In this document: positions 1-6,996 of the stretch, one piece after another | Numbering within the stretch: the stretch's first letter is position 1 | How the letters are laid out: each line of letters begins with the position of its first letter | Source: Beijerinckiaceae bacterium | GTDB lineage: Bacteria; Pseudomonadota; Alphaproteobacteria; Rhizobiales; Beijerinckiaceae | Length of the DNA: 34,102 nt | Assembly: GCA_947456505.1 (NCBI GenBank) | Contig: CANGTC010000021.1 | Span: 1 to 34,102 of the forward strand | Direction: 5' to 3' | The notes under the pieces: model-generated | Seen by the model: the letters and a program-made list of their open reading frames with translations, nothing else | What the model was told of the DNA's origin: nothing | The model's database searches: none | Program-made: the position numbers and the translations under genes

Positions 1-35
1 AGAGCCCAACGCCGAATGACACTCAATAAGTCCAT
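1..35 (-). CDS. istA: IS21-family transposase IstA, N-terminal fragment (cut by window edge)
   Basis: The ATG is at 35-33 on the minus strand, preceded by a GGGAG ribosome binding site nine bases upstream. Eleven codons are visible (MDLLSVIRRWA) before the window ends. IstA is the DDE recombinase of IS21-type elements and commonly begins with a short segment of this kind ahead of an N-terminal helix-turn-helix. The call rests on this short N-terminus plus the terminal repeats just upstream (88-139). The catalytic domain is not visible. Confidence 0.6.
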   Translation of the reverse strand, partial: MDLLSVIRRWA

Positions 36-147
36 GTCTATCACTCCCAATACCCCCGCCGCAGCCAGCCAGGGGGAAGTTCAACATGGGTCAAATCTCA
101 GTGAAAATTACCGACCCTTAAGGGTCAGTTCTCAGTGCAACTCTACA
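1..147 (-). mobile_element. End of an IS21-family insertion sequence (partial, runs off left edge)
   Basis: Read on the minus strand, the element starts at 147 with TGTAGAGTTGCAC, the 5'-TG expected of IS21-family ends. Two copies of an 18-bp terminal repeat follow, at 122-139 and 88-105, sharing the core CACTGAGA and ending TGACCC. Multiple terminal repeats of this kind are typical of IS21 ends. Between them lies a perfect 14-bp palindrome (113-126, GACCCTTAAGGGTC). An ATG at 35 then opens a frame reading MDLLSVIRRWA, which matches how many IS21 IstA transposases start. The rest of istA and all of istB lie outside the window. The element sits inside a Rieske oxygenase gene and in the same orientation. 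The exact boundary (about 147) is inferred from where oxygenase homology stops. Confidence 0.72.
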
Positions 148-1018
148 CCGTACGCTCATCCGGGGTGAGAGCGCGCGTGGGGTGATAGTCATAACTCCAG
201 GCCCAGCAATTTTCGTCGTCAATGGGAACCCAGAAATGGCCGTGCATGGGATGATCGCCGCGCGGCGGAACTGCGGTGAAGCAGGGCATGACCCATGGCG
301 TGATGCGCCAATAATATTGATCATCCTCCGCCTTGCGGCGCGCGCCGATGAAAAGCCCGCCTGGCGCCTCGACAACTTCGAAGACAGGAGCCAGGTCGCC
401 GAAATTATATTTATTGCCGCCAGCACCCTTGAACAGTGGGTCAGAATTCACGTTGCCGCTGTGCAGCCAGGAAACATGGCTTGAGTCGATGCCGCCCTCC
501 ATGGATTGCAACCAGTTGGATTCCTGATAGCGTTTTGACACGAAACTCTGTTCGCGAGGCACGATCGCAAACTCCCATTCGGGGTCCGGTGGTTTGCGTT
601 CTGGTGGCCCCATATAGGTCCACAAAACGCCGCCCCGCTCGATGACCGGATAGGATTTCAGTTTGATCTTCTTCGCATAGCCCGATTCTGCGGGTTCAGA
701 AGGCACGTCGACGCATTGACCCGTGTAATCGAATTTCCAGCCGTGGTAAGGGCACCGCAGTCCACATTCCTCATTGCGCCCAAACCATAGGGATGGGCCG
801 CGATGGGGACAGAATTCATCAATCAGCCCATAACGGCCTTTGGTGTCGCGGAAGGCGATGAGGCGTTCTGAAAGGATTTTGACCCGTACGGGCGGACAAT
901 CATTTTCCGGAAGTTCCTCGCTGAGCAGAACCGGCAGCCAATAGCACCGGAACAAATCGCCCATCGGCGTTCCTGGCCCCGTCTGCGTGACTAGTGCGTT
1001 CTGCTCCTTGCTCAGCAT
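143..1018 (-). CDS. Rieske 2Fe-2S aromatic ring-hydroxylating oxygenase, C-terminally truncated by an IS
   Basis: Oxygenase (alpha) subunit resembling the phthalate 4,5-dioxygenase group. It would hydroxylate an aromatic ring using electrons from a separate reductase. The N-terminus (LSKEQNALVTQTGPGTPMG) is typical of the group. The Rieske cluster ligands are clear: CPHRG, then CPYHGWKF about 17 residues later. The mononuclear-iron region follows (EGGIDSSHVSWLHSG: D, H and H in the expected pattern). The start at 1018 is preferred over an upstream ATG at 1066 because AGGAGA lies six bases ahead of it. The protein is about 291 residues, whereas relatives are about 430. Homology stops at LTPDER and the stop codon at 143-145 belongs to the inserted element, so the last third, including the usual third iron ligand region, is missing. 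Probably non-functional. No reductase gene is visible. Confidence 0.82.
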   Translation of the reverse strand: MLSKEQNALVTQTGPGTPMGDLFRCYWLPVLLSEELPENDCPPVRVKILSERLIAFRDTKGRYGLIDEFCPHRGPSLWFGRNEECGLRCPYHGWKFDYTGQCVDVPSEPAESGYAKKIKLKSYPVIERGGVLWTYMGPPERKPPDPEWEFAIVPREQSFVSKRYQESNWLQSMEGGIDSSHVSWLHSGNVNSDPLFKGAGGNKYNFGDLAPVFEVVEAPGGLFIGARRKAEDDQYYWRITPWVMPCFTAVPPRGDHPMHGHFWVPIDDENCWAWSYDYHPTRALTPDERTV

Positions 1019-1054
1019 CTCTGTCTCCTGCTCCGACCCGCTTTGATGTTCCTT

Positions 1055-1077
1055 TATGCGGAACATTGTTCGGCATA
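1055..1077. promoter_or_regulatory. Near-perfect 23-bp dyad operator upstream of the Rieske gene
   Basis: Half-sites TATGCGGAACA (1055-1065) and TGTTCGGCATA (1067-1077) are inverted around a central T at 1066. All arm positions are complementary except one pair. A third TGTTCC half-site lies at 1047-1052. It lies 37-59 bases upstream of the Rieske start and in the divergent region shared with the TctC-like gene. Palindrome plus an extra repeat recalls operators of IclR-family catabolic regulators (PcaU/PobR type), but no such regulator gene is in the window. Confidence 0.5.
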
Positions 1078-1341
1078 GGGAAACGTGAGCCGAAAATGAC
1101 TGATTGAGCAGTTCTCGCCTTGAGCCAGATCAATTGAATGCCAGTGAGCGTGGATCGATGTGTTCCCTGCAGTCCTTTAGGGGCGCTAACAGCAACGCGC
1201 GCACCACCGTAAATGGCCGTTCTGGACAAGGTCCGCGCATGCCTGCTAGCCTGATTCATCCGACGCAGAAAACTGCGCGGTGTGATGGCGCAGGCCTTTG
1301 CCATGAGCAATCGCCAGCCATCGAAACTGGGGGAGGCATTC
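1078..1341. other. Divergent intergenic region between Rieske and TctC-like genes
   Basis: About 260 bases separate the operator-like dyad from the TctC-like start. They must contain the promoter for the plus-strand TctC-like gene. Short open frames here overlap both neighbours and lack ribosome binding sites. I see no clear -35/-10 pair, RNA gene or repeat. Confidence 0.4.
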
Positions 1342-2358
1342 ATGCAGCGCACCGGCGCCACATCTCATTTTGAAATCGATCATACGGTCACCCGCCGTTC
1401 TGTTCTGGCGGGCGTCGCCGCCGTCTCGCTTGCAGGCCCTGCGGGCGCGCAAAACGCCTGGCCTGAACGCACGGTGAGGATCATCGTCCCGCTTGGCGCC
1501 GGGTCAGGCGCGGATATCGGCGCCAGACTCATCGGCGAACGACTGCAACAGTTCTGGGGCAAGCCAGTCGTCATCGAGAACAGGCCCGGAGGCAACGGTC
1601 TGGCCGCAATCAATGCCTTTCTGACGGCCAACGACAGCCATACGCTGTTTTACGGCGCCGCCGCGACATTCACGGTACACCCCTATCAAATGGAGACGGT
1701 GCCCTACAATTTCACCCGCGACATCTTGCCGATAGCGCAGGCCACCGTCACCATCGCAGTGGTCGCGGCGCCTGCGTCGAGCCCCATCAAGACCATGCCG
1801 GAATTCGTCAAATGGGCGAGGGAAAACCCGGGCAAACTGAATGCTGCGCTCGTCCCGGGCATTTCCGAGATAACCTTCGACAGATTTGCGAAGGCCGAAA
1901 AGCTGGACATCACGAAGGTGCCCTACCGCAATATCGTTGAAGCGGTGGCGGACGCGTCGGTGGGGCGCATCCACTTTCTGTCAGCAGCCTATGCGGTCGT
2001 TCAACCGGCTGTCGAAGGGGGATCAATCCGCGTGATTGCAGTCACCAATTCGCAACGCTTCCCTGTCCTGTCCGACGTGATGACCTGCGATGAACAAGGC
2101 GTTTCCTCCATGTCCTACGAAGGACTCGCAGGTCTCTTCGGCACGGAGCTTCTATCGCCTGACTTGCGGGCGAGGATCGGCGAAGACGTGGTGCGCGCGG
2201 CCCATGATCCCGTCATCAAGCAGCGCATCGAGGCGACGGGCCAGATGGTGGTGCCGGGCGGCGCCGCTTTCTTCCAGAAATCTATCGCCGCCCAGATGGA
2301 CGAGATTCGGCGAACAGCAGAATTCCTCGGTTTGACTGCGGCGAAGATCGCACCCTGA
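1342..2358 (+). CDS. Bug/TctC-family tripartite tricarboxylate transporter receptor protein
   Basis: Periplasmic solute-binding protein of the TTT (Bug) family, which captures organic acids for a TctAB membrane unit. It has 338 residues, the usual size. The N-terminus carries a twin-arginine-like signal (TRRSVLAG at 17-24, then a hydrophobic stretch ending AGPAGAQ). The mature protein opens with WPERTVRIIVPLGAGSGADI and has the family's VIENRPGGNG loop. The start at 1342 is chosen over 1282 because GGGGGAGG lies just ahead and it places the twin arginines near the N-terminus. No tctA or tctB is adjacent, and the TctAB-like gene at the right edge is over 30 kb away. It precedes the amidohydrolase by 68 bases and probably shares its transcript, so an aromatic or hydroxy acid ligand is a reasonable guess. 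Confidence 0.88.
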   Translation: MQRTGATSHFEIDHTVTRRSVLAGVAAVSLAGPAGAQNAWPERTVRIIVPLGAGSGADIGARLIGERLQQFWGKPVVIENRPGGNGLAAINAFLTANDSHTLFYGAAATFTVHPYQMETVPYNFTRDILPIAQATVTIAVVAAPASSPIKTMPEFVKWARENPGKLNAALVPGISEITFDRFAKAEKLDITKVPYRNIVEAVADASVGRIHFLSAAYAVVQPAVEGGSIRVIAVTNSQRFPVLSDVMTCDEQGVSSMSYEGLAGLFGTELLSPDLRARIGEDVVRAAHDPVIKQRIEATGQMVVPGGAAFFQKSIAAQMDEIRRTAEFLGLTAAKIAP

Positions 2359-2426
2359 TTTGCAACGAGGCGATGCTGACATGGTCGCCTTTCACCCAAC
2401 CCGATCATCCACGGAGACGAGAGCAT

Positions 2427-3401
2427 ATGCGCACGATCACCCTTGAAGAACATTTCGCCACACCTGAATTTTTTGATGGACCCGCGCGTTTCGTCAGGGA
2501 TCGCGCCGAACAGATGGGTGGGCGCTATCTTTCGGTGATGGAAAGGCTTTGCGATGTCGATGCTTTCCGCATTTCCGAAATGGATGCGGCGGGCATCGAC
2601 ATGCAGATGTTGTCTTTGTCAGCCCCAGGCGTCGAGCAGATGGAGCCAGACGCAGCCGTGAGAATGGCGAGCCTGACCAATGACTATCTGGCCGAAGCGA
2701 TCAACAAGCACCCGACCCGTTTTACAGGCTTTGCAGCCCTGCCGACGAGCGCGCCGAAACAGGCCGTCGAAGAGCTGGAACGGCGGATGAAGCATCCTGG
2801 TTTCAAAGGTATCGTCATCAACGGGCATAACCGGGGCGGCTATCTCGACAACAAGTTTTACTGGCCGATTCTGGAGGCGGCGGAAGCGCTGAACGCGCCG
2901 ATCTATCTGCATCCGACTCCGCCGCCGCAACAGGTGATCGACGTTTCCTATGGCGGCTTCGCGCCAATGGTGACCGACATGCTTTCCGGCGGCGCCTGGG
3001 GCTGGCATATTGAAACCGCCGTTCACATGATCCGCGTCATCTGCGGCGGCGTCTTCGATCAGTTTCCGAAGTTGCAATTCGTCATCGGCCACATGGGCGA
3101 GGGCCTTCCATTCTTCTTCCAACGCCTGGACATCCTGCCCCAGCATGTGACGAAGCTGAAGCATCCAATCCAGTGGTATCTTCGCAACAACGTGCACTAC
3201 ACCTTCTCCGGCATGAACTTTCAGCCGACCTTCCTGAACCTCCTGCTGGAACTGGGCGGCGTGGACCGGATGATGTTCTCTGCAGACTACCCCTATCAAT
3301 CCATGCCCGAGGCGCGGGCCTTTCTTGACCATATCCCTGTCTGCCAGGCGGACAAGGAACGCATCGCCCATGGCAACGCCGAGAAGCTTTTTGGTCTGTA
3401 G
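2427..3401 (+). CDS. Amidohydrolase-family protein, probable metal-dependent decarboxylase (ACMSD / gamma-resorcylate decarboxylase type)
   Basis: TIM-barrel enzyme of 324 residues in the ACMSD branch of the amidohydrolase superfamily, whose members decarboxylate aromatic or muconate-semialdehyde acids or hydrolyse related compounds. The N-terminal LEEHF gives candidate metal ligands E7 and H9. Further candidates are H162 (IYLHPTPP), H222 (IGHMGEG) and D287 (FSADYPY), at nearly the same positions as in gamma-resorcylate decarboxylase. The start at 2427 has GGAGACGAGAG upstream. It lies behind the TctC-like gene and opposite the Rieske gene, consistent with a small aromatic-acid catabolic island. 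Substrate cannot be read from sequence; lactone hydrolase or hydratase activity is also possible. Confidence 0.85.
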   Translation: MRTITLEEHFATPEFFDGPARFVRDRAEQMGGRYLSVMERLCDVDAFRISEMDAAGIDMQMLSLSAPGVEQMEPDAAVRMASLTNDYLAEAINKHPTRFTGFAALPTSAPKQAVEELERRMKHPGFKGIVINGHNRGGYLDNKFYWPILEAAEALNAPIYLHPTPPPQQVIDVSYGGFAPMVTDMLSGGAWGWHIETAVHMIRVICGGVFDQFPKLQFVIGHMGEGLPFFFQRLDILPQHVTKLKHPIQWYLRNNVHYTFSGMNFQPTFLNLLLELGGVDRMMFSADYPYQSMPEARAFLDHIPVCQADKERIAHGNAEKLFGL

Positions 3402-3443
3402 AAAGTTCGGATTTGCACGCAGCGATGCGTGTTGAGATGTCCG

Positions 3444-3472
3444 GTCGGCGCTCGAAAGCGCCGACTGGTTTT
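3444..3472 (+). terminator. Rho-independent terminator after the amidohydrolase gene
   Basis: Nine-base perfect stem GTCGGCGCT / AGCGCCGAC (3444-3452 and 3457-3465) with a CGAA tetraloop, extendable by CC/GG, followed by GGTTTT. It lies 42 bases past the stop codon and separates this gene from the convergent TetR gene. Confidence 0.8.
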
Positions 3473-3546
3473 CATGGAACATGAAGCAAGCGCAGTCGGC
3501 GTCCGTTCGATCTCAACCCGCGCAACCATCGCCTAAGAGGTCTGGG

Positions 3547-4164
3547 TCACCGCCCCTGCTCCAGCGACGCGAACAGACTATCCGCCGCCTCCGCTGCAAG
3601 GCGCGCGGCGCCGGGGTCGCGGCTGATCATGGCCACAACGATGGCGCCGTCCATCAACAACCCAAGCTGATGCGCCAGACGGGTAGGATCGGGCGCGCCA
3701 GCCTCCGAGGCCAGGCTTTCCATCCGGCCCAGCACGGCCTTCTTGTGGGCGATGGTGATGGCGCGCAGGCGATCCTCCGCCTTGTCATGTTCGCCAATCG
3801 CGTTGATGAAGGGGCAGCCATAGAAACGGTCCTGGGCGAACCACTCCTCCAGCAAGGGGAAGATGCGACGCAAACGCTCCACGGCGCCGCCCTCGCCCGC
3901 ATCGAGCCCCGCCAGGAACCAGTCGCGCCACTGACGACCCTCGCGCTCCAGCACCGCCTCGACCAGTTTCTCCTTGGAGCCGAAGGCCTTGTAGAGGGTC
4001 GCCTTGGCGGTCCCGGCCTCGGCCACAACCGTATCGACACCCACAGCGTTGATGCCGTAGCGACAGAAAAGCCGCGAGGCAGCCTCGATCAGCCGATCCC
4101 GCGCGGGCGCCTCGCCCGCAGCAGGCGCTCCGGCCAGGGGGGGCGACACAGCAATCGCGTCCAT
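3547..4164 (-). CDS. TetR/AcrR-family transcriptional regulator
   Basis: A 205-residue repressor-type protein. The N-terminal helix-turn-helix spans roughly residues 22-70 (RLIEAASRLFCRYG, then GVDTVVAEAGTAKATLYKAF), the classical TetR pattern. The C-terminal half is an all-helical ligand-binding domain with a YGCPFINA segment. The start at 4164 is fixed by a strong GGAGG six bases upstream; longer forms from 4263 lack one. It is divergent from the OsmC-to-cyanase operon, and two matching dyad sites lie in the shared promoter region (4207-4222 and 4337-4352). It very probably represses itself and that operon and is released by a pathway metabolite. Confidence 0.92.
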   Translation of the reverse strand: MDAIAVSPPLAGAPAAGEAPARDRLIEAASRLFCRYGINAVGVDTVVAEAGTAKATLYKAFGSKEKLVEAVLEREGRQWRDWFLAGLDAGEGGAVERLRRIFPLLEEWFAQDRFYGCPFINAIGEHDKAEDRLRAITIAHKKAVLGRMESLASEAGAPDPTRLAHQLGLLMDGAIVVAMISRDPGAARLAAEAADSLFASLEQGR

Positions 4165-4206
4165 AAATCCTCCTTCCATCCAGGCTGGAGCGTGCCGTCC
4201 CGCGAC

Positions 4207-4222
4207 TAGACAGACCTGTCTA
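4207..4222. promoter_or_regulatory. TetR-type operator, site 1
   Basis: TAGACAGACCTGTCTA: seven-base arms TAGACAG / CTGTCTA around AC. Its reverse complement matches site 2 (4337-4352) at 13 of 16 positions. It is 43 bases upstream of the TetR start, so it fits autoregulation. Confidence 0.65.
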
Positions 4223-4336
4223 CCTCTTCGGCGTCTTGCCTCGTAATGAGGCGCCTTGCCCACTCCAACGCAGCGGTGCGCCCTCCAAGCCCCCGAGAAT
4301 CAAGGCCGCCAACGCTGGCACACCACCTGCATACTA

Positions 4337-4352
4337 CAGACCGGTCTGTCTG
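4337..4352. promoter_or_regulatory. TetR-type operator, site 2
   Basis: CAGACCGGTCTGTCTG, overlapping a perfect 14-bp palindrome at 4336-4349. Relative to the reverse complement of site 1 the consensus is YAGACMGGTCTGTCTR, and the outer base pair changes in a compensating way (T-A to C-G). It lies 37 bases ahead of the OsmC start, immediately downstream of a CATACT -10-like hexamer (4330-4335), a position suited to blocking transcription. Confidence 0.62.
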
Positions 4353-4388
4353 CGAAGAGTGGACATGGCAGTCAGCGGAGCAAAACCC

Positions 4389-4928
4389 ATGAACGCACCT
4401 ACCAACATCGTCCTGACCGGCTGCCTGGCGCCGATCGACAAGGGCGGGCTCGAAAAGCTCATCGAATCCGGCAAGGCTAATCCCAAGGTCATCAAGACCC
4501 TCAAGTGCAAGACCGTAGCGGAGGGGCGTTTCCGCCATCTCAACTACGTGCGCAACCTCGAGCCCTATATCGTCGACGAGCCCCCGGGCCTGCTCGGCGA
4601 CGACACCGCCCCCAACCCCTCAGAAGCCTCCCTCGCGGCTCTCGGCTCCTGCCTGGCCGTTGGGCTGCACGCCAATGCGGTGCATCGGGGCTGGACCGTG
4701 CGCAAGCTGGAACTGGAGTTGGAAGGCGACCTCAACATCACCGCCGTCTGGGGCACAGGCGATGTGAGCGAGAAGCCCGTCGGCTTCACCGATGTGCGCG
4801 TGAAGGTGGACATGGTCTGCGACGGCGTCGAGCAGGCCGAGATCGACGCGCTCATCGCCCATGTGAAGAAATGGTCGCCAGTCGCCAACACCTTCACCCG
4901 GCCCGTGAACCTCGAAATCTCCCTGTGA
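4389..4928 (+). CDS. OsmC-family protein
   Basis: A 179-residue OsmC/Ohr-superfamily protein; members act as thiol peroxidases on organic peroxides or handle reactive sulfur species. The family core is visible as PNPSEASLAALGSCLAVGLHANA, giving candidate reactive cysteine C88 on the central helix. The second family cysteine (usual CPV motif) is replaced by serine in KKWSPVANTF (S163), so a classical two-cysteine peroxidase cycle is unlikely. Some OsmC subfamilies share this loss. The start at 4389 has GGAG eight bases upstream; an in-frame ATG at 4365 is the alternative. First gene of the cyanase operon. Its role there, perhaps binding a thiol or sulfane-sulfur intermediate, is inference. Confidence 0.88.
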   Translation: MNAPTNIVLTGCLAPIDKGGLEKLIESGKANPKVIKTLKCKTVAEGRFRHLNYVRNLEPYIVDEPPGLLGDDTAPNPSEASLAALGSCLAVGLHANAVHRGWTVRKLELELEGDLNITAVWGTGDVSEKPVGFTDVRVKVDMVCDGVEQAEIDALIAHVKKWSPVANTFTRPVNLEISL

Positions 4929-4981
4929 TCAAACCGACCGCCCGGCGCGAGCCGGGCTGGTCGCCATCTGGAGCGCTGCCC

Positions 4982-6082
4982 GTGTCCCTAGCCCTCGCGC
5001 AAGTCATCGACGAGACGAGCCTCACAGATCAGGTCCGCCAATTGGTGCAGGCGGAACTTCCGCCCATTGTCGACGCCATCGACACTGGAACGCTCTACCC
5101 AAGCGCCTTCATGCGCAAGCTGGGGGCGCTCGGCGCCTTCGCCGCCCATGCGGATGTAAGAGGCGTCGACCTAAATCCTGCCATAGACGCCATGAGCGAA
5201 GTGGCGGAGATCTGCGGCTCCACAGGCTTCATGACCTGGTGTCAGGATGCGCTGGTCTGGTACGTCGCCAATTCAGATAATGTGGCGTTGAAAGAGAAGC
5301 TGCTGGCGCGGGTGGCCGATGGCGCCATGTTAGGGGGCACGGGCCTCTCTAATCCCATGAAGAGCTTCTTCGGCATCGAGAAGCTGAAGCTCAAGGGCAC
5401 GCGCGTTGACGGCGGCTACGTGGTCAATGGCGCCCTGCCGTGGGTCTCGAACCTTGGGCCGGACCATGTCTTCGGCACCATTTTCGAGACGCCCGATGGC
5501 GAGAAGGTTATGTTCATCGCCAATTGCGCCGACCCCGCCGTCGAGCTTCTGCCCTGCGATCCCTTTCTGGCCATGGATGGCACAGGCACCTATGGGGTGC
5601 AGTTTCGCAAGGCCTTCATCCCCGACGATATGGTGCTCGCCCATGCGGCCATGCCCTTTGTGACGAAAATTCGCGCGGGCTTCGTTCTTCTGCAAGCTGG
5701 CATGGGAACTGGCATTATTCGTGATTGCATCGAAATCATGCAACGGATGAAGACACCCCTCGGCCATGTGAACAAATATCTCACGGCCCAACAGCCTGAG
5801 GATTTCACCAGCGCGCTCTCCGCGCTGGAGAATGAAGTACAGATTCTCGCCTCCACACCCTATGAAACAAGCGATTTCTACTGGCGCCGGGTGGTGGAGG
5901 CGCGACTGCAAATTGGCGATCTGGCCATGGCGGCTGCCCATGCGACCATGCTCCACACGGGAGCGCGCGGTTACATGAAAAGCCACCGCGCCCAGCGGCG
6001 CATGCGCGAAGCCTATTTCGTGGGCATCGTGACGCCAGCCACCAAGCAGTTGCGCAAGATGTTGGCGGAAATGGCCACATAA
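4982..6082 (+). CDS. Acyl-CoA dehydrogenase-fold flavoprotein, possible flavin monooxygenase
   Basis: A 366-residue protein with ACAD architecture: N-terminal helices, a middle beta domain with GGTGLSNP and VNGALPWVSN, and a C-terminal helical domain (ARGYMKSHRAQRRMREAYF). By eye, the segment matching the ACAD catalytic-glutamate loop (YEGT) reads VTPATKQ, so the usual base seems absent. ACAD-fold monooxygenases such as the DszC group also lack it, so oxygenation or desulfurisation is as likely as acyl-CoA dehydrogenation. The start is chosen as GTG 4982 with GGAG eight bases ahead. An upstream GTG at 4925 overlaps the osmC stop (GTGA) and could allow translational coupling. Second gene of the operon. 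No flavin reductase gene is adjacent. Confidence 0.82.
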   Translation: MSLALAQVIDETSLTDQVRQLVQAELPPIVDAIDTGTLYPSAFMRKLGALGAFAAHADVRGVDLNPAIDAMSEVAEICGSTGFMTWCQDALVWYVANSDNVALKEKLLARVADGAMLGGTGLSNPMKSFFGIEKLKLKGTRVDGGYVVNGALPWVSNLGPDHVFGTIFETPDGEKVMFIANCADPAVELLPCDPFLAMDGTGTYGVQFRKAFIPDDMVLAHAAMPFVTKIRAGFVLLQAGMGTGIIRDCIEIMQRMKTPLGHVNKYLTAQQPEDFTSALSALENEVQILASTPYETSDFYWRRVVEARLQIGDLAMAAAHATMLHTGARGYMKSHRAQRRMREAYFVGIVTPATKQLRKMLAEMAT

Positions 6083-6124
6083 CCGAACGCCCCGGATGAG
6101 GCGCATTCACCATGGAGCACGAGC

Positions 6125-6988
6125 ATGAGCGAAGTATTGATTAGCGCCAAAGAGCTTGCAGCCGTGGGCGCAAGCGACCCAACAGTCATCATAGATACAC
6201 GCAACCCTGCAGCCTATGCGGCAGGCCATATTCCCGGCGCCGTGAACATCCACGAGATCTTCACCTATCTGGCGACGTCAACGCCTGAAGGCATCGCCGA
6301 GTTGAAATCCACCTTCGCCGCCGCCTTTGGCGCCGCAGGCCTATCGGGCGAAGAAACAGCCGTGGTTTATGAGCAGTCCATGAACAGCGGTTTTGGTCAA
6401 TCATGCAGGGGATACTACCTCCTGAGTCTGTTCGGCTATCCCAAGATCAAGGTACTGCATGGAGGCTTCGACGCCTGGTGCGCTGCCGAGTTGCCGGTGT
6501 CGACGGAACTTCCCACTCCAAAGCCAGCCACTTTCCCCATCGACCCATCTGCCTCCTCGATTCTGATTGACGCGCAAGCCATGCTTGATGCGCTGGCCAA
6601 TCCCGACATCGCCATCGTCGATGTTCGCGATGTAGATGAATGGATCGCAGATAGCTCCTCGCCCTATGGCAAGGAATTTTGCCCGCGCAAGGGTCGCATC
6701 CCCGGCGCGCGCTGGCTGGAATGGTATCGCATGATGAAGCCCACCGGCGAAGGCCAGCGCTTCAAGGCCAAGGACGAAGTCCTCGCCGAATGCGCCACAG
6801 TCGGCGTGACGCCGGAGACGCCGGTCTATCTCTACTGCTTCAAGGGCGCGCGCGCCTCCAACACCTTCCTCGCCTTGAAAAACGCGGGCGTGAAGGATGT
6901 GCGCATGTATTTCGGCTCCTGGAACGAATGGTCCCGCGACCCCGCGCTGCCCATCGAGTCAGGTTCGCCCTTCACCAAAGCAGCCTGA
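6125..6988 (+). CDS. Sulfurtransferase with two rhodanese domains
   Basis: A 287-residue two-domain rhodanese (thiosulfate or mercaptopyruvate sulfurtransferase type). The N-terminal domain has IIDTRNPAAYAAGHIPGA but no cysteine at the active position (VYEQSMNSG). The C-terminal domain has VDVRDVDEW, GRIPGA and the active loop CFKGARA with C238 as the persulfide-forming residue. That loop differs from the common CRKGVT of thiosulfate and CGSGVTA of mercaptopyruvate enzymes, so donor preference is uncertain. GGAGCACGAGC precedes the ATG at 6125. Rhodaneses move sulfane sulfur and link cyanide, thiosulfate and thiocyanate. Location in an operon ending in cyanase makes a role with a C-N-S compound plausible. 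Confidence 0.9.
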   Translation: MSEVLISAKELAAVGASDPTVIIDTRNPAAYAAGHIPGAVNIHEIFTYLATSTPEGIAELKSTFAAAFGAAGLSGEETAVVYEQSMNSGFGQSCRGYYLLSLFGYPKIKVLHGGFDAWCAAELPVSTELPTPKPATFPIDPSASSILIDAQAMLDALANPDIAIVDVRDVDEWIADSSSPYGKEFCPRKGRIPGARWLEWYRMMKPTGEGQRFKAKDEVLAECATVGVTPETPVYLYCFKGARASNTFLALKNAGVKDVRMYFGSWNEWSRDPALPIESGSPFTKAA

Positions 6989-6996
6989 GCAACGGC

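Noticed and set aside
113-126. Palindrome GACCCTTAAGGGTC as a regulator site
   Set aside because: It lies between the two terminal repeats of the IS21-type end and is better explained as part of the transposase-binding end.
2619-3482. Long minus-strand open frame (287 codons) opposite the amidohydrolase gene
   Set aside because: It is the antisense shadow of a high-GC gene. No family features or binding site, and the plus-strand product is clearly recognisable.
3481-4209. Plus-strand frame of 242 codons opposite tetR
   Set aside because: Composition is low complexity and arginine/glutamine-rich, typical of an antisense frame. TetR on the minus strand has a clear helix-turn-helix and ribosome binding site.
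4505-4981. In-frame extension of the ACAD-fold gene back through the OsmC gene
   Set aside because: The extension is arginine-rich nonsense overlapping a real OsmC gene. GTG 4982 with a binding site gives the normal protein length.
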